A stretch of 64,000 nucleotides of DNA from Anagrus nilaparvatae (taxonomy: Eukaryota > Arthropoda > Insecta > Hymenoptera > Mymaridae). Position 1 is the stretch's first letter; each line of letters opens with the position of its first letter. The stretch covers positions 20,261,001 through 20,325,000 of the forward strand of contig JAKSXM010000002.1 of the NCBI GenBank assembly GCA_022575985.1. Reading direction: 5' to 3'. The notes beneath the pieces were generated by a model, which saw only the letters and a list, made by a program, of their open reading frames with translations, made no database searches and had not been told where the DNA came from. Positions 57,930-64,000 of this stretch are shown here, piece by piece. Both the position numbers and the translations under genes were made by a program.

Positions 57930-59393
57930 ATGAAATGTAAATTATTTTTCAGAAAATTACGAAAAATTGTCCCGCAGCTGAGAATACCTACGAAGAAAAT
58001 GAAGACTCGGAATTTTTCTATTGTTTTAGAGAAAATGTCGGATGCAATGTGTGAAAAATTTTTGCATCCATTAAAACCGCTTACAGCAAAAAATAACAGC
58101 GATAAATTTTACAAATGTGACAATTGTACAAAAAGTTTTAAAACAAGAAATAGAATTGTACAACACGTAAATATTCACATGCCAGAAAAATCTTTTCAAT
58201 GTAAAGAATGCGGAAAAGTATGTTGCAACCCAGGAGAATTTAAAATTCATCAAAGAATCCATACAGGAGAAAAACCTTTTAAATGTAAAGAATGTGGAAA
58301 AGCTTTTCGTCAGTTAAGTGGATTAAAAATTCATGAAAGGATACACACAGGGGAAAAGCCATATAAATGTTCATATTGCGAAAAAAGTTTTTGTCAATTC
58401 AGCCATCTAGATGGTCATAAAAAAATCCACACAGGAGAAAAGCCATATAAATGTATAATTTGTGATAAAAATTTTTCTTTTTTACAATCTTTAACGAAGC
58501 ATAGCAGGATTCACACGGGAGAAAAACCTTTCCAGTGTCGAGAGTGTAAAAAAGTATTTACTGAATCAGGTAATTTAAAAAAACATCAAAATAATATTCA
58601 TGCAGGAGAAAAACCGTATAAATGCAAGGAATGTGGAAAAGCTTTTAATCAAAAAGATGGTCTTAAGATTCACGAAAGAGTTCACACAGGCGAAAAACCT
58701 TATGAATGCGAATTATGTGGAAAAACTTGCAGGACTCTGAGCAGTCTAATAATTCATAAAAGAGTTCATACAGGCAAGAAGGCTTACAAATGTGAAGTTT
58801 GTGAAAAAATGTTTGGTCATTTAAACTCCTTAAAATCTCATATGCGCGGAACTCATACTAACGAAAGACCTTACAAATGTAAAGAATGTGATAAAAATTT
58901 TGCTCGATCTGATTATTTAAAAAGGCATCAAAGGATCCATACCGGGGAAACTCCATTCAAATGCGATGAATGTGGAAAAGCTTTTAAACAGGCTGCTCAT
59001 CTACGATTTCACAAAAACACTCTTCATACAAAAGAAAAACTTTATAAGTGCGAAAAATGTGAAAAATCTTTTAGTGACCCACAATATCTTCGTAATCATA
59101 AAAAATTCCACACGGGTGAAAAATCTTATAAATGTCAAGTATGTGAAAAAAGTTTTTTCACTTCTAGTAACCTAAATACTCATAAAAAAATCCACACCGG
59201 TGAAAAACCTTACAAATGTCAAAAATGTGAAAGAAGTTTTGTCTCTGCCAGTAAGCTTCGCAGTCATAATAAAATGCATACTGGAGAAAAGCCGTACAAG
59301 TGTAAGGAGTGTGGAAAAGCTTTTGTTCAACTTCGATCATATAAAAAACACGCAAAAATTAACTGTTCAAAAAAGCCTGAAAATAATGCGTAA
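57930..59393 (+). CDS. C2H2 zinc-finger protein with 15 fingers, 487 residues
   Basis: The single-exon frame MKCKLFFRKL... has a basic N-terminus of about 60 residues without a recognisable ZAD or BTB domain, then 15 consecutive zinc fingers spaced at about 28 residues (residues 61 to 480). Nearly all fit C-x2-C-x12-H-x3/4-H with TGEKP-type linkers. Finger 8 links as TGKKA, 9 as TNERP and 11 as TKEKL. Fingers 6, 9 and 11 have H-x4-H. The last finger ends HAKINC, so it is C2HC. Such arrays bind DNA in the nucleus, usually as transcription regulators or transposon-responsive factors. Target sites cannot be predicted by eye. An alternative start, MSDAMCEKFLH (58036), would remove the basic leader. 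A promoter is not evident, and the preceding 200 bp lie beside an inverted repeat. AATAAA occurs at 59531 and 59542, a plausible poly(A) signal. Confidence 0.9.
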   Translation: MKCKLFFRKLRKIVPQLRIPTKKMKTRNFSIVLEKMSDAMCEKFLHPLKPLTAKNNSDKFYKCDNCTKSFKTRNRIVQHVNIHMPEKSFQCKECGKVCCNPGEFKIHQRIHTGEKPFKCKECGKAFRQLSGLKIHERIHTGEKPYKCSYCEKSFCQFSHLDGHKKIHTGEKPYKCIICDKNFSFLQSLTKHSRIHTGEKPFQCRECKKVFTESGNLKKHQNNIHAGEKPYKCKECGKAFNQKDGLKIHERVHTGEKPYECELCGKTCRTLSSLIIHKRVHTGKKAYKCEVCEKMFGHLNSLKSHMRGTHTNERPYKCKECDKNFARSDYLKRHQRIHTGETPFKCDECGKAFKQAAHLRFHKNTLHTKEKLYKCEKCEKSFSDPQYLRNHKKFHTGEKSYKCQVCEKSFFTSSNLNTHKKIHTGEKPYKCQKCERSFVSASKLRSHNKMHTGEKPYKCKECGKAFVQLRSYKKHAKINCSKKPENNA

Positions 59394-59530
59394 ATTTAAA
59401 TATAATTATTTGTCTTTGTTGATATCAAAAATTAAAATTTTCTTTTCATATTAAATTTGTGCATGTAATAATTTATTTATATTTGACAAAAAAATCACAT
59501 TTTTAATTTTTAAATAATGAAAAATGTATA

Positions 59531-59547
59531 AATAAATGAAAAATAAA
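59531..59547 (+). other. Candidate poly(A) signals of the zinc-finger gene
   Basis: Two AATAAA hexamers (59531-59536 and 59542-59547) lie about 140-155 bp after the TAA stop in an AT-rich tail. Confidence 0.45.
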
Positions 59548-60950
59548 GTTTAATAAATTTAATTTTATCTCTATAATTATTTATTTATTATTTTTACTAT
59601 TAAAAAAATATATTTGTAATAAAATAACGCGTCCAAATTTAAATTATAGTCCGGTCCTTCGCCACTTAATTTAAAAAAAATTTGTCAATTTTTAAAACAT
59701 TAGGTTCGGTTTTAATTGAAAATAAGTAAAAATTTTGCACAAAATATAGTCTAAGAAATTTAATTTAATTTTAATACGTCCAAACACAGAAATAGTCACA
59801 CACGCAAACGATTGCAGACAATTTAACGTCAGAAGGTTTTACATCATAGCATAATATACTCTGTAAAAAATAAATTAGCTGGTTTTTTTAAATTAAAAAC
59901 TATTTTATAAATAAAATAAGTACTATTTAAAATATTTATTTTAACAACTATTTTAAGAATGCAAATTTTTAAAACGGAGGATAGGTTAATATTGTTTATG
60001 TTTTTTATTCTATTATTATAGAAATCGCCGTTTTGTAGCTATAATTTTCTATTTCTCAGAGTGTGTCTAGAGAGACTGACACCAAAGACAAAAAGATTAA
60101 TTTTTATTTAATTATTGCTTGAATATTATGCTTTTTTAAGTATATGCCAAATTAAAGAAAATTAAATTTTAATTATTTAGTAGGTTTAGGAGGCTCTTTA
60201 GTGAAAGATTATAAATAGTGAGGGCGAATCGGCTGAATAAAGTAAAATCCCCTGAATCGAATGGTATATAGAGCATATAATGTTCGATAGCCGCGCAAAA
60301 TTTTGAAATATTAGCGAAAAAAGTCACAACATTTTAACACTGCTCTTATGAGAGAAATTCTGGAAGTTGCTATTTATTCTCTTAAAACAAAAAATTATAA
60401 AACCTGAGAAGTTTATGAGCGAAAAATTTAATGCCCAAGGAAAATATTGCTCACCCTCTCATAGTAGGTAGCCGTGTGCAATTTTGAATAACTAGTCGGT
60501 AATTTCGTGTTTTTGCGACCTATTTTTGGTAAATCTTATACACAAACATTTACTGAATATTATTGAGCAAAAACAAGCTACAACCAACATCGTTCATGAA
60601 ACACCCCCAATATTTATAAATGCATTGTTATGAAACAAAGTATTACCTATAGTTACTTTACCTATAAAAAAGATAATTTGAGGTAGAATTATTAAATTTT
60701 ATTGACATTGAAAATTTGACATAATATATGATGCAATATTATTGAAAATTTATTTTATTTTATGACCTTTTTATTTATTTTATTATCAAGATCCACGCTT
60801 TGTATTCCAATAAATTATACACCTATAAATATAAATTTATTTTTATTATTCCATGTTCTTATATTCATTTTATAATATATTAATTTTTTTATACTTTACC
60901 AACAAATTATTACAAAAATTTTGGGTAAAACTCAATAGTTTTGTATTTTT
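59548..60950. other. Intergenic, nothing recognised
   Basis: AT-rich sequence with no repeat family seen and no open frame of note. A moderately GC-richer patch at 60190-60300 (GGGCGAATCGGCTG) has no coding signal. The 3' untranslated region of the gustatory receptor gene on the minus strand should lie just left of 60951. Confidence 0.4.
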
Positions 60951-62674
60951 TCAAATTCTTTCTACTCTAAATTGCATTAAAATAACCAAGTATATTAATA
61001 TGTTTCCAAACATCTATTTAAATAATTAAGAAAAATCATGTAAAAATATTAGCAAATCATGAAATAGACAGAAACATTAGCCCAACAGAGCAGTTTTGAT
61101 TTTGAATTAATTATTTTTCTGGACAGTAGCCACGAAATTTTCCGCTAATGCCGCAAAAAAATTTTATACGGCCCTTGTCCAGAAATAAAGAATGCCCCAA
61201 ATCGCAGTTTACCATCCTCGGCTTCGCCTCGGAAAGTAATTTACGTGCGATTTGGGCCATTCTTTACTTTTCTAGACACGAGCCATAAATATACTATTTC
61301 AAAAAATAATTCATTAATAAAACTTACTGATGTCATAAAAGAGCTTTCTAACGAAAAATAATCCCATGCCGTGAATTCAATTTTTTTATGGTTCAAGTAA
61401 TCTAAAAAGCTTTTTATCTGTAAAAAAAAGAAATTTTAATTCTTAGCTGAAAAATTAATAATTTTATTTTTATGCAGTTTCTCCACAGATTTTGTTCAAA
61501 TCTAAAAATTTGTCAAAATAAGTTTTTAGATCTCCAAATACACGATTTTTTGGCCTCGATTTTCTAAATTCTTCTTTAATACTACTATAGCTTTGATTTT
61601 AGAGCCAATTTTTTAAATATTAAAATCTTCATTTCTTATCGTTTTAACTTAATAATCTGTACAAAAAAAAGTACAAACAAAGTTTATGCTGTGTAACTAA
61701 CCTTCTCTTTATCAATCAAAGTTAAATTTTCATCCTTTAAATCTAAATAAAAATCAATTTTTTTTATCTAAAAAAAAGATTAAAATTAAAACATTAAAGC
61801 AAAAAAAATGAAAAAATAGTACCCAAAAAAATGTTACCTCATAAACAATGTTGGTAATATTTCTACTTAACAAATAAATAGAAATATTAAACACAATAAT
61901 CCAAAAAAAATTATAAAGACACAAAAATTTCAAAAATATACTTTTTGGAACTAAATTAAGTACAACAAACATCCAATTAACGTAAAATACTGTTACTGAT
62001 AACACAAATATATATAAAATAGATAAAAATATTGGTATATCATAAAATTTACTTATTTTTTCACATAATTTTATCAATTTAATATGAATATTTATAAATT
62101 TTCCAATATTCAGATAATTTAAATTTTTCAAATTATTTTTACATTTAATTAATGATAAAACTAAGGTCGTTATAAATGTATACTGTACAACAACATGTAA
62201 AATAATAAAAGATGGTAGAAAAAAACCAAACAAATCATTTAAATTAATTTGAAATTTTATAAAACAAACTGTTACACCAATAATTAAATAATCAAAAAAT
62301 AGATTAATTAATAAATAAAAATTATTCAAAATATTCATTTTTTCATTATTTAAATTATTTAAAATTTTATTATTTTCATCGATATCCGAAAAAATATTTA
62401 ACAATTTAGCAAAATTAAAATAATAATAAATTAAAATAACAATTGCTGATACAAATGATGTATTCGAATGTATAAAATCGATGTAATCAATAAATATGTT
62501 GTACGTATCAAGTTTAAAATGGTCTAATAATCTTTTATGAATATTTTTCATTCTAATGTACCAAAATATTAATAATATAAATAATAAAAAAATATTATAT
62601 ATTTTATTTTTTAATGATTTAAATGAAATTAAACCAAATAATTGAAATATATTTATTATTATTGTGTAATTCAT
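60951..62674 (-). CDS. Gustatory receptor (7tm_7 family), 4 exons, 340 residues
   Basis: Exons in transcript order are 62674-61838, 61734-61702, 61417-61328 and 61013-60951, all with GT..AG borders, summing to 1023 nt in one frame. The first exon encodes about seven hydrophobic segments and the conserved intracellular stretch IKLIKLCEKISKFYDIPIFL. The three small C-terminal exons supply KSFLDYLNHKKIEFTAWDYF and the diagnostic C-terminal YLVILMQF, corresponding to the family's TYLVILxQF, ending RVERI. The usual hydrophobic Thr in TYLVIL is Ile (ILIYLVIL). The extreme Asn/Ile/Phe richness fits the AT bias. Chemoreceptors of this family act in sensory neurons as ligand-gated cation channels. A palindromic MITE sits in the last intron (61168-61285). 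The length is slightly short but within the family range. The ligand is unknown. Confidence 0.75.
61130..61285. repeat. Palindromic MITE in the last intron of the gustatory receptor gene
   Basis: The core 61168-61285 has ends ACGGCCCTTGTCCAGAAA and TTTTCTAGACACGAGCC with mirrored AAAGAATGCCCCAAATCGCA and TGCGATTTGGGCCATTCTTT. The centre is CTCGGCTTCGCCTCGG. The adjoining 61130-61167 (CTGGACAGTAGCCACGAAA) is part of the longer form of the family. Confidence 0.8.
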
Positions 62675-63229
62675 TCTTTACCGATTTATACTAATGTTAA
62701 AAAATAAAATTCGCGTGAATAAAATAATATTTTTATTTATGGAATAGATATTATTAATGATATGATTTAATCTAATAAATTATGCTAATAAAATATGTAT
62801 TTTGCTTTAATTTCTATCCATCGTGGCATTGAATTTTTGACATATCTATGTAGTATACTTTGTAAATAGTATTCTTATAATAATTTATAAATGTTCGTTA
62901 TCACAAAATAGTAATTTTCTTAATGGATTGGAAAAGATCATAAGGATGCTAAATCCTACTGGCCAAGGCCATCCACTTCAGCAAAGCACGTTGTCTGCGT
63001 TTATTGCGCAAGTAAGTCAGTAACGATCCCTGGGGCCTCGAATGCAAAATTGTCATGGGCAAACTGGAGGAGGGTGAATGGGATGGCGCAATTCGTCATG
63101 ATATGTGACTATGGCGCCCCCTAGAACGGTACTACTGAGGATCTCCAAAGCATTGTTTAAAATTAAAAAACGCAATTCTTCTTAAAGTTTTATTATATGT
63201 AATACAGAATGATTTTAGAATAGATTGAA
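62675..63229. other. 5' flank of gustatory receptor gene with a GC-richer patch
   Basis: 62930-63150 is clearly less AT-rich (CTGGCCAAGGCCATCCAC, GGGGCCTCGAATGC, CTATGGCGCCCCCTAGAACG). It has no ORF and no match elsewhere in the window. It could be a regulatory region or the relic of a GC-rich mobile element. Confidence 0.35.
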
Positions 63230-63510
63230 AAATATATTTTAAGAATGATTTTTAAACTTTAATGAATTAAAGTATACTTAAAAGTTAAAACTAAGTTAAG
63301 CCTTTTTTCTTATAATCACGAGTTATTATCTGTATCTGAGCTTTTGGGGTCCATAAAAAAGTTTTTGGTTGAAAATTTATTTGATTTGGATATTAAATAT
63401 TCCTAATTAATCTACTATTTTATATTTTCTTAAACTTTCGGGCCATAAATATTGCGAGATGAAATTTTATAGCCTAAGCTAAGTAAAATTTAATTTAAGC
63501 AAAAGTAAAC
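63230..63510 (+). repeat. Diverged copy of the 25347-25630 repeat unit
   Basis: It contains AAACTAAGTTAAG, TTTCGGGCCATAAATATTGC and AGCCTAAGCTAAGTAAA in the order seen in the arms of the 25169-28111 inverted repeat. Confidence 0.7.
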
Positions 63511-63565
63511 AGCTAACTATTCTTATGAATTTTTTTCAACCCTTCAATCCTCATAAACTGTAATT

Positions 63566-64000
63566 TTCATCACTGATTCTCTCTATTGTTAATAAACCAA
63601 ATTCCCATTTTTGGCCCAAAATGTGCAATTTTTAAATTGCTTCCGAAATTGTAATTTTCTTGTAAGTCTCAAAAATTTTTTATTAGCTCTGAGTTTCCAA
63701 TAATTTTTTAATCTTTCATTTTTTATTATTCGCTTAGCAGATAGAATATTTTAAAGACAGAGTCTCAATTTATGATTTGGAAAAAATTGTATTTTATCAC
63801 TAACTTTGTGGAGTCATATCTCGGAAATATCTAAAGCTAAAAAGACGAGTAAGAAAGTTTTAGAAATTTCAAACTTGTACAATATTTTTAAGACCTGTAA
63901 AATTTATTTTCATCATAAACATTACAATTTTAGCAGCAATTTAAATTTTGGTCATTTTAGGCCAAAAATACAGCTATGAAAGAATCGGTGATAAAAAATT
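63566..64000. repeat. Fold-back element reaching the window edge
   Basis: ATTTTCATCACTGATTCTCT is mirrored by AAAGAATCGGTGATAAAAAA at the window end. Inner text (AATAAACCAAATTCCCATTT, TTGCTTCCGAAATTGTAAT) belongs to the same family as the arms of 43005-45310. The right boundary is not visible. Confidence 0.65.

Noticed and set aside
63100..63125. CTCF-like motif (minus-strand TAGGGGGCGC)
   Set aside because: Ten bases match the core but the flanking consensus does not; one match in this much DNA is not evidence of an insulator.

Overview
The window is AT-rich eukaryotic DNA, most likely from an insect nuclear genome. Three things point there: genes with short GT..AG introns, insect-type gene families (an ionotropic receptor end, a gustatory receptor with the C-terminal YLVIL.QF signature, Tret1-like sugar porters), and a heavy load of fold-back and Helitron-like elements. 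The gustatory receptor C-terminus looks somewhat hymenopteran, but I cannot place the species.

Layout: 1-359 is the 3' exon of an ionotropic receptor. 4032-6062 (+) is an eight-part AMP-binding (4CL/luciferase-like) acyl-CoA ligase gene with two one-base frameshifts. 6132-10530 is a nested set of large inverted repeats. 11039-12439, 16311-17720 and 33120-34391 (all minus) are three intronless Tret1-like MFS sugar porters. The last two lie in a segmental duplication, and the third has lost its N-terminus. Between and after them are Helitron-like and hairpin-ended elements, fold-backs and MITEs (19419-48193), including a hAT transposase relic near 40538-40950. 48860-52137 (minus) is an intact 11-exon SV2-like MFS transporter. 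54505-57725 is another long inverted repeat. 57930-59393 (+) is a 15-finger C2H2 zinc-finger protein on one exon. 60951-62674 (minus) is a four-exon gustatory receptor with a MITE in its last intron. The right end holds further fold-back copies.

The genes do not form an operon or pathway. Two are chemosensory receptors, four are MFS transporters (three of them tandem paralogues), one is a metabolic ligase and one a DNA-binding protein. Most of the sequence is transposon-derived.

The most notable structure is a repeat family with a hairpin at each end (TGCCA..TGGCA at one, GGTTCCTC..GAGGAACC at the other), a central array of roughly 155-bp tandem units and a (CA)n tract. It occurs in at least four long copies, and one has a plausible empty site elsewhere in the window. 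Its structure resembles non-autonomous Helentron-type elements with central tandem repeats. An 840-bp Helitron-like element (TC...CTAG between A and T) also has an empty-site match within the window. All exon boundaries and repeat limits were read by eye from the sequence.
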